Source: Parapristionchus giblindavisi (lineage: Eukaryota; Nematoda; Chromadorea; Rhabditida; Diplogasteridae). Taken from it: a DNA stretch of 64,000 nt. The stretch spans positions 620,001 through 684,000 of the forward strand of contig CALSFV010000204.1 in assembly GCA_943737045.1 (NCBI GenBank). The letters run 5' to 3'. Below are positions 1 to 12,504 of the stretch, in pieces (within the stretch, counting starts at the first letter, position 1; every line of letters begins with the position of its first letter). The notes below the pieces were generated by a model. That model was not told the DNA's origin and ran no database searches. It saw only the letters and a program-made list of their open reading frames with translations. The position numbers and the translations under genes are program-made.

Positions 1-174
1 GTAGGATTAGATTTCAACAATACAAAAGGAAAAAAAAGATATGATGAAATCGCGCTCAATCGGTGGTATCAGCAACAGCAAGTAAAATTGCTATTCTATT
101 GCGTCGAAAGCCAACAAGGTCAGACAAATGTCTATGAGCTAACTTTCAAGTCAAGAGTACATATAAAACAATAA
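1..174 (+). CDS. unrecognised protein, 3' end only
   Basis: Frame 1 is open from the window edge to a TAA at 172-174, giving 57 codons that end in VYELTFKSRVHIKQ. The stretch is rich in Gln, Lys and Tyr (RWYQQQQVKLLFY) and, unlike the surrounding DNA, has no low-complexity runs. This is what a terminal exon would look like. I do not recognise the family, and the 5' part lies outside the window. It does not resemble the receptor exons nearby. An open frame of this length can occur by chance in AT-rich DNA, so the call rests on composition only. Confidence 0.3.
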   Translation, partial: VGLDFNNTKGKKRYDEIALNRWYQQQQVKLLFYCVESQQGQTNVYELTFKSRVHIKQ

Positions 175-1253
175 TTTCAAATTTGCATAAAAAGCTTACG
201 TTTCAGAAAACGCTACAGTGATCACTGTCGACGGAAACGTTGGTTTTGCTGAAATTTTTCTGGATGTTTTTATTTATTAAAAATAATTTTCTTACTAATT
301 TGAATATATGGATTGACCATTATCGGTAGAGAAGTTAGAGAGGAACAAGATTCGACGAAAGGAAATTCGAAATTCGACTTGAAATAGTGTAAATAAGCCT
401 TTCCATCGATATGTCGGGCAGGTGGAACATGGTTTAACGAAAGCTGCTTTAACGTCTGAGATTCAAAAGATCGTATCTCTGATCAATGATATCTTCATTT
501 CGCACACTGATCTCGATTTACTGGACATTGTGAGGTTTATTTCTGTTTCCCCTATTTGCCCGTTTCTTTCTTTCTTTATTTCGTTCTTTCCAAGTGATTT
601 AGATAGTGTATGATTATTAAAGGTTGATAGAGGCTCTTCGTGTTATCAGCAAATCGTATGATGCAGCAGGGTTCTGGGTTATGGTTTAGGCTGACATTGA
701 ACCAAAAGTTACGTACGGGCAACACATTTGTGCAAACTTTATAATCCTCTTTATTGTCAGATTGAAATTGTTTATCTGAACGATTTACTGGATTACACTC
801 TTGAAGACTCTTGCTAAAGACTCTTGCTCTTGCTAGAGGCATAAAGATATCACTGTTGAATAGAGAAAGAATTCGTGTTATTATGGTTTCATTTGCGTAG
901 CTACGGAGACGTTGACTGTATATGTACTGTAGGCGTCATCAGAATACTTAAAATAAATTGATAGATTTATCGTTAAACAGCATCGATTCTATTGAGACAA
1001 GAAATGATACCACCATGTTGCATCATCGATGAACCAGACGTTGTAGCTTCTATTACAGCACGATAGATGCACAGTTTAGCGGCAGGTGTATTGCCTTCTA
1101 ACGTACGTTTGCGAAGTCGACGACATTCTATGGCTCATAACACATCACACTATGTTTCGTCGTGTAAAAAAATCTATTTAGTGAAGAACGACACATTATT
1201 GCCATAATCGTATATTTGATTTGTCGATCTTCCAGTGACAATATCGCATCGAA
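175..1253. other. spacer with one possible exon
   Basis: No receptor exon or recognised repeat was found here. A frame open from 383 has a possible acceptor (CAG at 419-421) and a possible donor (GTGAGG at about 529), enclosing a helix-like segment, VEHGLTKAALTSEIQKIVS. It might be an exon of an unknown gene; support is weak. Confidence 0.2.
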
Positions 1254-1255
1254 AT

Positions 1256-1335
<80 letters not shown>
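1254..1335. repeat. (TA)n microsatellite
   Basis: An almost pure TA run bounded by TCGATA on both sides, so the whole tract reads as a palindrome. It creates false Ile-Tyr open frames on both strands. Confidence 0.95.
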
Positions 1336-1337
<2 letters not shown>

Positions 1338-1683
1338 ATAAGGAATATCGAAAAAGAAATATCGTATCGAAATCGAAATCAACAACATTTCGTAAATCCA
1401 TCTTTTCTTCTATTATTATTTCACCGGTCTACTTTGCTATCATTTTTGTAGCATCGTATTCATGCGTACTCAACTGTGTATCAGTAATGTATATTCATTG
1501 TTCTATCTCTTTTAAAGCATAAAATACATTATTATTATCATATTATTCCTACTTGTTAGATCCAACTAATCTTGTCAAACTGCTTCTTGCCGCTAAATAA
1601 TTCAATTTCAAGAGTCTAACAATAATTTGACAGTTCTTCAATGCGATGGTGAATTTATGGACAGTGTTGTTTATTCCTCACGT

Positions 1684-1757
1684 GCTCCATTGGCGCAGTT
1701 GGTTAGCGCGTGGTACTTATAATGCTGAGGTCGGGAGTGCGATCCTCCCATGGAGCA
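1684..1757 (+). tRNA. tRNA-Ile(UAU), damaged copy
   Basis: A 74-nt cloverleaf with a perfect 7-bp acceptor (GCTCCAT with ATGGAGC), a D arm GCGC/GCGC and the anticodon loop CTTATAA, giving UAU. The T loop reads TGCGATC instead of TTCGATC. This breaks box B and removes the base normally modified to pseudouridine, so the copy is probably dead. Its 5' flank (about 1555-1683) matches the flank of the intact copy at 44209. It lies just 3' of the decayed receptor at 1894-3507 and is convergent with it. Confidence 0.65.
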
Positions 1758-1893
1758 AATTTTTTGCAAGTTTTTAACTTCATCAAACGGACAATGAACT
1801 GATCAAGTGAGATAAATATCTTTGTATTTGCAATTACTTTAATATTTATTCAATAAAAAAAAAACTAAAATCCTCAATTTGCAAATAATACGT

Positions 1894-3507
1894 TTACGTT
1901 AGCAAAACTATCAAAAATGCGAGGGCAGATCCATCACCTAAAATTGCGAAATAGTATGACCAGCTGATTAGAATTGACTGGCATTTAAAATACTCTCGTG
2001 CCAAGCAAGCAAGTTTTTTTTTGTTCTGATAATGAATGAGTACACTCATACGTTGATATATTTAAGCATCGTACCATTGCCTTCCATCGAGGAAATCAAA
2101 CTGACGACTGCGTAGCTGAGAGGCATAACAATCGATAAAATCTGCACGATTAGCTTAAAGAAATCTTTCATAATACTCACGCCGACATGGCTTTGGTGAA
2201 ACAATTCCGTGTAAGTAAGAAATTTAGGACATCTCGCTTTACAATATCAAATTACAAACACACCTGTAATACAGCAGCTGTAACTGCTCGGATTTGATAT
2301 CTGAAAAATACTCAATCGTAAAAGTATATGGATGAATTTTCTTTTGTTATTTAATTTAGTAAGTAAATCAATGTACAGGAGTGATATGCATGCACGTATT
2401 TAAAATAATTGTAACAATAAAACTATTAAGTAATAATGTGCAATTTGTAACAATAAAACTATTAACAAACTATTGTAAGTAATACTGTGTAATCAATTTA
2501 TTTATCCATAACAATTACAATTAATGGTGTATAAAAAATATAGTTTTTTTTAAACTTTTTTTTAAAACTAACCTTCTGAACGATTGGCTTATAGCGTACA
2601 TTCCATTGGTCAAAGTGGAAATCATAGACGACACAGCCACGACTAAAATCAGTGTGGGTGGAACGAAATTGATGATCACACCTGTGGATTATGCAAATTG
2701 TTCGCATGAAATATTTAAGAAATTCACCAAAAAGCGCCGAAACACTGATCCAGTTTTTGTGTATCGATCCACGAACAGGATATGCAGTAAGCCAAGTAAT
2801 ATTATGATAATCTATATCCTTTAAACATCATTAAGTTCATTGTCAATTTTTCAATTCACGACAAAATATCAATGTAATAAAATGCCCGCCAATGAAAAGA
2901 TTAATTGTAAGGATTACTGACATTGGTTATGTCCACTTTCATAGCTACTGCCATGTATGCCATAAATATTGGTAAGAAGATGAAAAAGTAGCAAATAAAA
3001 CAGCAAATAAAAAATTATATAGTAATAGTAGATAGAGTAAGTGACACATTTTAGATGGTTGTATTCGTATGCATACTACCGATTCATTTAGTGGCAGTAA
3101 TTGTAGCTCAACCCTATGTGTCATTTAATCTATAAAGGTAATAAAAGTATTTGCATTGTGATGTACTGTTTATATGAAATTGATTTGTTTTTCTTCCGTT
3201 TGATAATTTTTGAGCATAACACTATGATATGTAAATCGGCAGGATAAAGTGGTATTATTATTAGTGTTATTATTATTATCATTCTAATATTGTGTTATGT
3301 TTAACTTTACAACAAACAAATAATCAGTAGACACTGATGTACCTGCACAGCTACGAAATACGGTAGATATCCTCTGTGCTGTTGATTACTCTTGATTAGG
3401 ATAAAAATGAGAAAACTAGTATTGACAACCAAAAATACATATCCAGTTATCCGATTGTACCATATGATTATTGATTGAACAACAGGAGATAATGGTTCCA
3501 CGCTCAT
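1894..3507 (-). pseudogene. Srh/Sri-like chemoreceptor, decayed (exons 1,4,5,6,7,8 and part of 9)
   Basis: Minus-strand copy of the nine-exon receptor. Exon 1 is 3343-3507 (MSVEPLSPVVQS..., first helix). A partial exon 4 is at about 2922-3002, exon 5 at 2728-2818, exon 6 at 2573-2681 (GMYAISQSFRR), exon 7 at 2264-2300 (YQIRAVTAAVLQ) and exon 8 at 2075-2153. Exon 9 starts at 1937 with GDGSALAFLI but runs into a TAA at 1894-1896 after about a dozen residues, losing helix 7. Exons 2 and 3 are not found in the 340 bp between exons 4 and 1. The remaining splice sites and phases are still sound, so decay looks recent. The family consists of nematode chemosensory GPCRs. Confidence 0.8.
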
Positions 3508-3803
3508 TTGATATGGACTTGCTAATATTAAAAAAAGATTATTTACAGGCACATCCCAAGTTTAAAAAAAGTCATGCTGAAAAAGTAATAGTGATAGACT
3601 TTTGACTGGTACTGTAACATATGGCTTAAATATATGAGAGTTTATGCCGCGTGAGACATTTTGAAAAGGAACAAAGCACAACTGTAAACGTTGTTAGCGA
3701 TTATCAAGTAATTGGGAGACTGTTTGTTTATTATGCCGGAAGCAGGTGTTTTTACATTGGCCTGCGCGCAAGGAAAATCTCAATGGCTATTCTCTGTCCC
3801 ATA

Positions 3804-4170
3804 CAGGGATGTGCGGAAAAAGATTTTCGAAAAAAATTCGAAAAACGAAAAATTTTCGAATTTCAAATTCGAAAAATTCGAAAAAATCGAAAAATATTCC
3901 ATATCACGTTTTATTCTCTTAAAAAAATTTTTTTGCAATCGATATGATGAAAACGTTAGAAAAGCAACTGTGTGATTCTTAATTGAAGCCGCTTTCATGA
4001 AATAAATATTTTTGCACAACAAAAATTGTAATTTTTGTTTCAAAATTTTCAAAAATTTTCAAAAAATGTTACTAATAATGATTTATTTTTGAAATTTTGT
4101 ACCTTTTTATGTAAAAGCATTTTTCGATTTAGTATCGAAAAATCGAAAAACGAAAAATGCACATCCCTGG
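3804..4170. repeat. small inverted-repeat element (MITE)
   Basis: Ends are CAGGGATGTGC and its inverse GCACATCCCTG. The inside is made of iterated TTCGAAAAA blocks in opposite orientations. It interrupts the upstream region of the receptor at 1894-3507. Confidence 0.6.
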
Positions 4171-4447
4171 TCCCGTATGCAACGAATAACGAATAAAGAT
4201 AAAGGTAAAGGTACAACCCGTTATTCAAGGCACACGAAGTTCTGCGGGTGATCAGTGATAATTCGGTGATAATGAATTGGCCTTGAATCATACAACAAAC
4301 ATTATATTTGAGAATATCCCGCACTTTGTCGTGCTGCATACCCACCAAGTAACCTGTGGCGCACAGTGTTATGTAAGAAACAATGTGAAAATAGTTAAAG
4401 CCCCGCTGTTTCGGTCATGGGTTCTAGACAGCGGAACCTTACTCACA

Positions 4448-4680
4448 ATCAGTGGTGTTGGCCATCTTCAGTAGAACCACCACAGCCGCAGTTGGAACTC
4501 AACATCTAATCAGACTGCATGTAAGCATGATTATAGATAAGCACCATTCATTGTAAATGGGCGAGAGGTTTTCCTGGTTCTCATAACAATGGGAAAAGCA
4601 TCTGCGTAAATCATAGTCAGTCGTCAAGAAAACTGATAGTCACTAACAACAGGTATAATTCATTTTTTCTTGTTTCGAAT
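4448..4680 (+). promoter_or_regulatory. conserved upstream block of receptor copies
   Basis: This segment, 5' of exon 1 at 4716, matches 6385-6510 plus 6962-7085, upstream of the exon at 8282. Shared words include CAGTGGT, TTCAGTAGAAC, AATCAGAC, CATGATTATAGATA, GGGCGAGAG and ACAACAGG. In the second copy the block is split by a foldback element. Conservation may reflect recent duplication rather than function. Confidence 0.4.
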
Positions 4681-4715
4681 ATATGAACATTTTCCTATAC
4701 AGTAGAAAGTTTCAA

Positions 4716-5256
4716 ATGAGTTTCAAACCATTATCCGCTGTTGTTCAATCAATAATCATATGGTACAATCGGGTTACTGGATACCTCTTTCTGGTTGTCA
4801 ATACTAGTTTTCTTATCTTCATCCTAATCAAGAGTAATAAGAAGCATAGAGGATATTTGCCGTTTTTTGTAGCTCTACAGGAACATCAGTTTCAACTGAT
4901 TATTTGACTGTCATAATGTTATGCTCAAAACGATAAAAAAAGGCAAAAACATCGTATCCACAGTGCATCACAGCGTAAATATACCACTCTTTTTCAGTTT
5001 TTCTCCATATTATTCGATTCCTACTTCAGTTTTCTAACACTTGTAATTATGGGAAAAGAAAGAATCCTTTACTCCATCGATTATCGATTTCCTGTAGTTT
5101 TGGAGTGCTACGAAATCGTAGTATAGATTTGTCAACATATAAAATTTATTTTTCAAACATGATTTTTTTACGTATCGATGTATTTAGATTTACGCGGTAG
5201 TTATATGTTACTGTCTCGGGATATCGTATTACACCGGCTTGTTTTACAGATTAAAC
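4716..5256 (+). pseudogene. Srh/Sri-like chemoreceptor fragment, exons 1-3
   Basis: Exon 1 is 4716-4880 (MSFKPLSAVVQS...), exon 2 is 4998-5117 (FDSYFSFLTLVIMGKERI) and exon 3 is 5188-5256 (GISYYTGLFYRLN). They cover helices 1-3 and stay in frame. The exon 1 donor reads CTACAG|GAACATC, whereas the other copies have CTACAG|GTACATC or the equivalent GT, so the GT is lost. No exons 4-9 follow before the next exon 1 at 8282; the interval is filled by foldback elements. The gene is broken by both the truncation and the donor change. Confidence 0.8.
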
Positions 5257-5467
5257 GTATGATTTGTGTTAATTTTATATACAATCCACTCACTTTACCT
5301 TTCCACATATTGTCATTTCATCATTATATTTTTTACTAATTAATGATTTAATAAACATGTAAATATTCTGAGTACATGCATTGTTATATCATTGAATTAC
5401 ACACCTAACAATAGGTAAATTATTAATTCATAATAATAATAAATTTATCTGACTTCGGAGGATATTT

Positions 5468-5525
5468 TAACAATTTTAATATTTTAATATTTTAATATTT
5501 TAATATTTTAATATTTTAATATTTT
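5468..5525. repeat. 8-bp tandem repeat (ATTTTAAT)n
   Basis: About seven head-to-tail copies of an ATTTTAAT unit, in a spacer with no gene. Confidence 0.85.
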
Positions 5526-5754
5526 TGTAAGGTAAATTAAATGTTTGAAAATAGGATAAAGTTAGGAGGTAAGAAAAGATGGTTACGATGATATTATGAA
5601 GAGAGTGTGCGTGCGAGATACACTCTGATGTAGTATGAAAAACGGAGAGTGCAAACGTGACTCTTGGAAAGGAACAGGCTTTTGCTATCCAAATTTTGGA
5701 CAAATCAGTGATCAACGACAGAACAAACAACCGCGCAGGGGAACCCTGCTCACA

Positions 5755-6380
5755 TGGGAATGGCCGGAACTCACACATCCCGATTTTCACGAAAGTTGCT
5801 GGGTTTACTAAATCGACTACGCTGATTCCAAATCAGTCTTGAAAACCTGCGAAATGTTTTTGTGAAGCGAGTTGTAGCCCGGCGAAAAAACGATTTTTTC
5901 CATTTTCCAAGCGATTTTTCAACTGATTTCCCCTCGCAACATGAGCATGCTCATTTCTCTCCACTCCCAGCTGCAGCGTGGTCAGGTGTTACGATGATTG
6001 GTTGGTATTCCAGATGGATCTTTTGTAATTTATAAAAAAAATGACCACACATGAATCAGTAAAAAAAGTTCACAGCCGGGGAATCGAACCAGCTGCCTCC
6101 GAAATGCCAACAAAACATCATAACATTTTACCATGCTGCAGCTTGGAATGGACAGAGAAGTGAAGAGAAGAGAATAGCGAGATGAAATTCATATCGCGCG
6201 GGGAAATTAGTTGCACAATCGCTTGAAAAATGAAAAAAAATCGCCTTTCGCAGGGCTATTACTCGCTTCACAAAAACATTTCGCAGGTTTTTAAGGCTGA
6301 TTTGGAATCAGCGTAGTCGATTTAGTAAACCCTGCAACTTTCGTGAAAATCGGGATTTCCGAGTTACGACCATTCCCATG
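5755..6380. repeat. foldback element with tRNA-like core
   Basis: Left arm at about 5755-5940, right arm at about 6198-6380, imperfectly complementary. The right arm holds GCTGATTTGGAATCAGCG and ACATTTCGCAGG, matched inversely at about 5819-5860. The loop holds a tRNA-like segment at 6069-6142. It lies between the truncated receptor at 4716 and the orphan exon at 8282. Confidence 0.75.
6069..6142 (-). other. tRNA-like sequence (SINE-like core)
   Basis: On the minus strand it ends in GGTTCGATTCCCCGGCTGTG, a good T arm and box B with acceptor-like 3' bases. The 5' half (GCAGCATGGTAAAATGTTATG) resembles a box A region. The anticodon arm is poor. It is a Pol III promoter-like core rather than a working tRNA gene. 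Confidence 0.5.
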
Positions 6381-6529
6381 TCAGTGGTATTTATTGGTAA
6401 TGTTCAGTAGAACGGCCAGTGAGTCACCATCGGTAGTTGTAGCGCAACATGCAATCAGACGATTTGCAGGCATGATTATAGATATGCAGCACTATTCGTT
6501 TTTCTGTGGGCGAGAGACGAGCCGCTGAC

Positions 6530-6958
6530 AAGGGAACTATCTCAGCTCGCGGAAAGCAAACTGGATGAAAATTTGCATAGACATAGCCGAACGTGTTATA
6601 AAATCATTTGTGACGTCTAAAAATTCTGGCGTGCAATAGACGAGCCAGAAAATGGGTCCAAAGTTTGGTCACATTTGATGAAATTCTGCTTGTAAACGAT
6701 TTTTCGCTAAGATACCCAAGATACTGGCCACTATACCACCGCTCCACTTGTTATCTTCACTCAGGGAACAAGACATGCATCGAAAAATCGTTTACAGGCC
6801 AAGTTTCTGCAAATATGACCAAACTTTGGATCGATTTTCTGGCTCGGCTATTGCACGCCAGAATTTTTGGACTTCTCCAATGATTTTGTAACACGTTCGG
6901 CTATGTCTATGCAAAATTTCATCCAGTTTGCTTTCCGCGAGCTGAGATAGTTCCCTTG
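6530..6958. repeat. foldback element, CAAGGGAA family
   Basis: Inverted arms at about 6530-6690 and 6805-6958, starting CAAGGGAAC and ending GTTCCCTTG. The loop contains, on the minus strand, a tRNA-like box A (GGTGGTATAGTGG). The arms are related to the larger element at 10037-11760. It interrupts the conserved upstream block of the receptor exon at 8282. Confidence 0.8.
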
Positions 6959-7095
6959 TGAGATTTCCTTGTTCTCGTAACAATGGAAAAAAAAACATCT
7001 GCGTGAATCATAATCAGCACTTCAAGCGTCTAGCAATCTGATAGTCGCTTACAACAGGCATATATCACGCTATCTGAGAAAATCGACATATGTGT

Positions 7096-8050
7096 GGTAT
7101 TGACGAAAAATGAATTTTCCGGTTTTATGTATGATAATTACAGGCTCCATGAGTGAAGTACATTGGTACTTGGAAATATCTTCCAATTGAAAATTCGCAT
7201 CAGGGGGTGCGTTTGGTGTAGTTTGGCGCTGTTTCCTAATAAGTTTATTTCGAATCCAATCGATTCGGGAGTGGGCGTAATCGACTCCTTGGCCAATTCT
7301 AAGAAACTATTTCCGAGGAGAGTTTTTCGAGCAAAGGTCAACGGACGTTGGAATTGGAAAAAAAATTACATTAAATTAATTCTCACTATTTTCCCATGGC
7401 GAACTACAATTTTTTATTTGCTTAATAGCTTCTACATGTCATTACACATCTTCAATTTAAAAAGTATAATTTTTAAAAAATTACAAGTTTGTGAACGAAT
7501 CAATTTTGTTCGCTGTATTCAATTGTGGTGAGGATTGGCGAGGTTTCCTAAAAAGTTTATTTCGAAATCAATCGATTCGGGAGTAGGCGCATTCGAATCC
7601 TTGTCTAATTCTAAGAAACTATTACTAAGGAGAGCTTTTCGATCAACGGTCAACGAACGCTGTATTTTTTTTAAAAATTATACTTTTTAAATTGACGATC
7701 TGTAATGACATGTAGAAGCTATTAAGCAAATAAAAAATTGTAGTTCGCCATTGGAAAATAGTGAGAATTAATTTAATGTAATTTTTTTCCAATTCCAACG
7801 TTCGTTGACCTTTGCTCGAAAAACTCTCCTCGGCAATAGTTTCTTAGAATTGGCCAAGGAGTCGATTACGCCCACTCCCGAATCGATTGGATTCGAAATA
7901 AACTTATTAGGAAACAGCGCCAAACTACACCAAACGCACCCCCTGATGCGAATTTTCAATTGGAAGATATTTCCAAGTACCAATGTACTTCACTCATGGA
8001 GCCTGTAATTATCATACATAAAACCGGAAAATTCATTTTTCGTCAATACC
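7096..8050. repeat. foldback element with about 385-bp arms
   Basis: The left arm (7096-7480) is repeated inverted at 7665-8050 with few mismatches; the ends are GGTATTGACG and CGTCAATACC. The 190-bp loop holds a diverged copy of part of the arm (about 7525-7650). The matching open frames seen on both arms are mirror images, not genes. Confidence 0.9.
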
Positions 8051-8281
8051 AAGAAAAAAATTGGTTGTTGAATTCTCTCAGATAGCACAGTATTCTGGTC
8101 CAAGCCATTTTTCTTCCAAAGCAAGACAAAGGAGAGACCATTGTATTCGAGAGAGTTTGTATGTTGAGCGGTCGTTCTTGCTTTGAAAGTCATGAGAACG
8201 CTGTGATAGTGTGTTATATGTAATTCATGATTTTCTTGAATCCAATATATGATTTTTTTTCTATACAATAGCAAGTATCAA

Positions 8282-8446
8282 ATGAGCGTGGAACCGTTAT
8301 CCCCAATTGTTCAATCAATAATCATATGGTACAATCGGATTACTGCATACGTGTTTCTGGTTGTCAATACTAGTTTTCTCATATTTATCCTAATCAAGAG
8401 TAATAAGCGGAACAGAGGATATCTGCCGTATTTCGGTGCTCTACAG
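8282..8446 (+). pseudogene. orphan receptor exon 1
   Basis: 55 codons from ATG (MSVEPLSPIVQS..., then the first helix YVFLVVNTSFLIFILIKS) end at a normal CTACAG|GTACAT donor. No exon 2 or later exon follows before the next complete gene at 12869. It has the usual upstream sequence, but cut by two foldback insertions. Confidence 0.75.
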
Positions 8447-10036
8447 GTACATCAGTTTTTCACTCATTATCTGATCTAAAAAATAATCATAAAGACGAAA
8501 AAATCAATATTAGTTTACACAGTTCATCGTACATCACACCGCGAAATGACTCATTCGTTATTCTGCGTACAAAATGCGTATAAAATGTACTTGCATAAGA
8601 CAATGACACTGGGCTCTAAAGAACGGAAGTCCCGCCTCTCGATTGTCTCTCCGCTGAATCTCACGTAACCCGGCTGACCTTAGCCGCGCGTTATTTGAAA
8701 TATAAAAGAGATCGGTATAGTTTCTGAACCATTCAAAACATGAAAGTCTCTTCTACAAAGAAAACAAGTGATTTTTATACGCTCAATAGTAAGCTTAAGA
8801 ACGCATCCATCCGAAGGTCTACTTGTAAGTGAATTTTCTCTCTCAAAAGAGTCTTCCAAAAAAGACTAGCGGCGAAATTGCTTTGAATTAACAGTTAGCT
8901 ACATCATTTGTCTCAAATATGAGACAGGGTAACTGTCTAATGTTAATTAACCGCTTTTTTTGCATGATTAATTCTAATGACTTACTTAGTTATTACTATC
9001 GCAATATTATGAATATTAGTGTGCCAAAAGAATAAAAAAACATAAATTGTTTCCAATTCATGGGACCGCTAAACTTTCATGGTTCCCCTAAATTTACTTG
9101 GGACCGGGAGAGTCCCAAGAAAATCTTGTTGGTTCGATGAATCAAATATACGCATAAATCAGCTGACAGCGATTTTTTTTTGCTTGAAACGGCGATGAAA
9201 TGATGATTTTCTTTAACAAAATTAGGTTGGTGTCTTCCACCGAAGTCAAATTATCGCTTATTTGAGTTTTGAATATATAAGAAGCGATGGGTAGAGAAGC
9301 TTTTGCACTCAGAAAAAATTATAAAAATGGTCAGGTGTATTTTGTAGAACACCTCAGAGTGTTTCAAGTGAAGACGTAGGGGTGTTCTAATTTACACCTT
9401 TCAAAGTGCTCTTTTGAACACATGAAAAAGTGTTCAGTTTAAGAGACCGGCTCGGTAAGACTCGAGCATTATGACCCCCTGCCGGACATTCGCGAGGACT
9501 TTCGATCTGGCCCTCAATACTTTCATCATAGACACATACCGGGGGGAGACCGATGAAAGTTATGGTGAAAATGCCCTTAGGCTCAAACCCGGCTCGCATA
9601 TGCCGCATAAAATAAAAAAAATTGAAAAATTCATAACTTTTCAATTTTGATAGCAATTACTTTTATTTCTTTTTATTGGTGAACAACATGTCATTCACTT
9701 TTATAAACACAGCTGAGCAGTAATTTCATATCGTTCTGAATATGTATTTTCGTGTCTGTTTTTCGAATTTTTCCTCCTCTATCCTCGTTGAACAGATACT
9801 GCAGGCAATGACATAGTACATATTGTAGCCCTGATAATTCTGTACATAGTGGTCACATTCCCTTGACAATCCAAGTATTCAGAGTCATCGAGAATTGCAA
9901 CCGAATGTGAGAAATGTGTAAATTGCAAAAATCGAAAATTAAATTTCTTGAAATTCGCAAGATTAAGAGTTAGCTTTATAATGTCATTTTACTCGTAGTG
10001 ATGTGCATACACAGAAAAAATATACAAATAAACTCA
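8447..10036. other. spacer, no gene recognised
   Basis: About 9185-9260 matches the far-upstream region of the receptor at 45221 (44580-44660: GATGAAATGA..., TTAGGTTGGT...CTTCCAC). The GC-richer patch at 9440-9600 has a coding-like texture but no open frame I recognise. A repeated AGGTGT/ACACCT motif begins at 9330 and reappears inverted at 11910-12050, hinting at an old enclosing element. Confidence 0.35.
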
Positions 10037-11760
10037 CAAGGGAATAGCCTCAGCTTGCATTTATTAAACTGGATGAAATTTTGCATAGGCATAGCTGAAC
10101 ATATTGTAAGAATAAATGTGAAGTCCAAAAATCCTGGCAGGCAATAGGCGAGCCAGAAAATCGGTCCAAAGTTTTGACCCATGTTCAAGTAAGTTTCACA
10201 CACTCTGCATCAAAACGATTTTCGTTTCATGGTCTATTCCCTGAAATAACAGAACAAGTGGAGTGTTGGTGTAGTGGCGAAGTCTCCTCGGTATCTTGGC
10301 AACCATAGTGGGTTCGATGCCGCTATGCTGCAAAATGTTTTGCATTTTTTTCCAGAGGTCGGTAAATGTTCATTTTTCAATATTACAATTAATATATTAA
10401 AGTATTTACTTTATTGATCTTGTCAACTATGTGAGACAAAATATCATTTTTTAACGTAGTTTTATTTAGACGTTTCGGAGACTATTTCTCCATCATCAGT
10501 GAAAGTTAACTACCTACAATGAAAAAATATGAATAATATGAGAGCCGACGAGTGGACCAAAGAGTAGTGTTGATAGATGGACTAAATGATAGGAATAAGA
10601 ATGAGAGATTCATGGGCTCTTGGGTTGGTATGAGGTTTGGACAGCAGGTAAGATAGAGGGAGAGAGAGAGGACTGTGGTCAATGATAAATTTGTTCCGTC
10701 TTGTTCTTGTTTGATTTTTGTTCTTTGTTCTACGACCAAGTGGTTTGGGGAGTTGTGTATTTCATTTCAATAACAATGGGATAAATGCCATTTAGTCAAG
10801 ATTAAATGCAAATTTAGTTGAGACTAAATTTTAGTTTCGAATAAATATGAATTTTTAGTCCAGTGTAAATAGACCGGTCGAATAAAAAGCTAAATGCTCT
10901 TCGACCGAAAATATTCGCGGATTTTATTCGACTTAATAACACTACTAGAAAGGGCAAGAACACAACCGTAGAATGAGAGAATAGGAATAGGAAGGAGAGA
11001 TATATGGACTCTTGGCTTGGTATGAGGTTCGGGTCAGAAGGAGAGTGAGAAGAAGAGAACAATTGTGCCGAACTGTCTATAGAACTCTCACAAATATCCA
11101 TACTCTACTTTTATCTTTCATCACAGTCCTCTCTCTCTCTCCCTCTATCTTACCTGCTGTCCAAACCTCATACCAACCCATGCATTTCTTATTCTTATTC
11201 CTATCATTTAGTCCATCTATCAACACTACTCTTTGGTCCACTCGTCGGCTCTCATATTATTCACATTTTTTTCATTGTAGGTAGTTAACTTTCACTGATG
11301 ATGGAGAAATAGTCTCCGAAACGTCTAAATAAAACTACGTTAAAAATGATATTTTGTCTCACATAGTTGACAAGATCAATAAAGTAAATACTTTAATATA
11401 TTAATTGTAATATTGAAAAATGAACATTTACCGACCTCTGGAAAAAATGCAAAAAATTTTGCAGCATAGCGGTATCGAACCCACTATGGTTGCCAAGATA
11501 CCGAGGAGACTTCGCCACTACACCACCACTCCACTTGTTCTGTTCTTTCAGGGAATAGACCATGAAACGAAAAATCGTTTTGACGCAGAGTGTGTGAAAC
11601 TTAACTGAACATGGGTCAAAACTTTGGACCGATTTTCTGGCTCGCCTATTGCCTGCCAGGATTTTTGGACTTCACATTTATTCTTACAATATGTTCAGCT
11701 ATGCCTATGGAAAATTTCATCCAATTTAAAAAAAAATGCAAGCTGAGGCTATTCCCTCGT
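10037..11760. repeat. large foldback element, about 640-bp arms, tRNA-like core in each arm
   Basis: Left arm 10037-10678 and right arm 11126-11760, starting CAAGGGAATA and ending TATTCCCT. Each arm carries a tRNA-like segment (10268-10331 plus, mirrored near 11463-11526 minus) with GGTGTAGTGGCGAAG and GGGTTCGATGCC, that is, box A and box B. The loop (10679-11125) repeats part of the arm. It is inserted upstream of the receptor at 12869. Confidence 0.85.
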
Positions 11761-12504
11761 TAGACTACATTTCAAAAAAATTTAAGTGCATTACCACTCA
11801 CACATTCTTGACAGTCAGTACAACATTAACAAAGTGATCGGAGTCTAAAGATAGGTGCAGAGCTAATTAATGAAAAAGGGTAACCGCGTCACTTACAAAG
11901 GTTTAGTTTTTACACCTCGAGGTGTTCATTTTTACACCTTTTCATGTGTAGAAAAGTACACTCTTTAGGTTGTTAATAATTACACATCGCGTAATGCAGT
12001 TCCACGGAACGAACATGAAAAGGTGTTCTATTTTACACCTTTTTTCCGAGTAAGTATCATAGTCTCATTCTCATACCCAATGTGTTTCCTACCCAACAAG
12101 AGGTAATATATATTATATTTTATCTACATGCACAAGCATACAACGACACATGAACAATGAATATGATCAATAATAAATAGGTGATGATAATGACTTCGCT
12201 GTCTAGAAGAAAGAAATAAGTGAAAGGTGACTAGGGGCGGTAGGAAAGGGTTGAAATAGTCTACTTGATATATCTAGTTCTCACCTCTCATTTTTATCTT
12301 TTGTCTGACTGCAGAGCAAGATGCGATAAATATATTATATTATATGTGAGGTACCTTGATTTCTGCGTTCTGCATTACTATTTCGATCGATTATCACACG
12401 GGTCTTTTAGAGAGAAATGACAGTGAGCTTACCTTTCTCTATGGCAGTCCAGTTAGACAACATTACATTCGAACACTTTGTGTATGATATTTGTAATCAG
12501 ATGT

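Noticed and set aside
1128..1522. Ile-Tyr repeat proteins on both strands
   Set aside because: They are translations of the (TA)n tract; similarly at 41594-42312 and 52535-53023.
7138..8008. Two identical 67-codon proteins on opposite strands
   Set aside because: They are the two arms of one foldback element.
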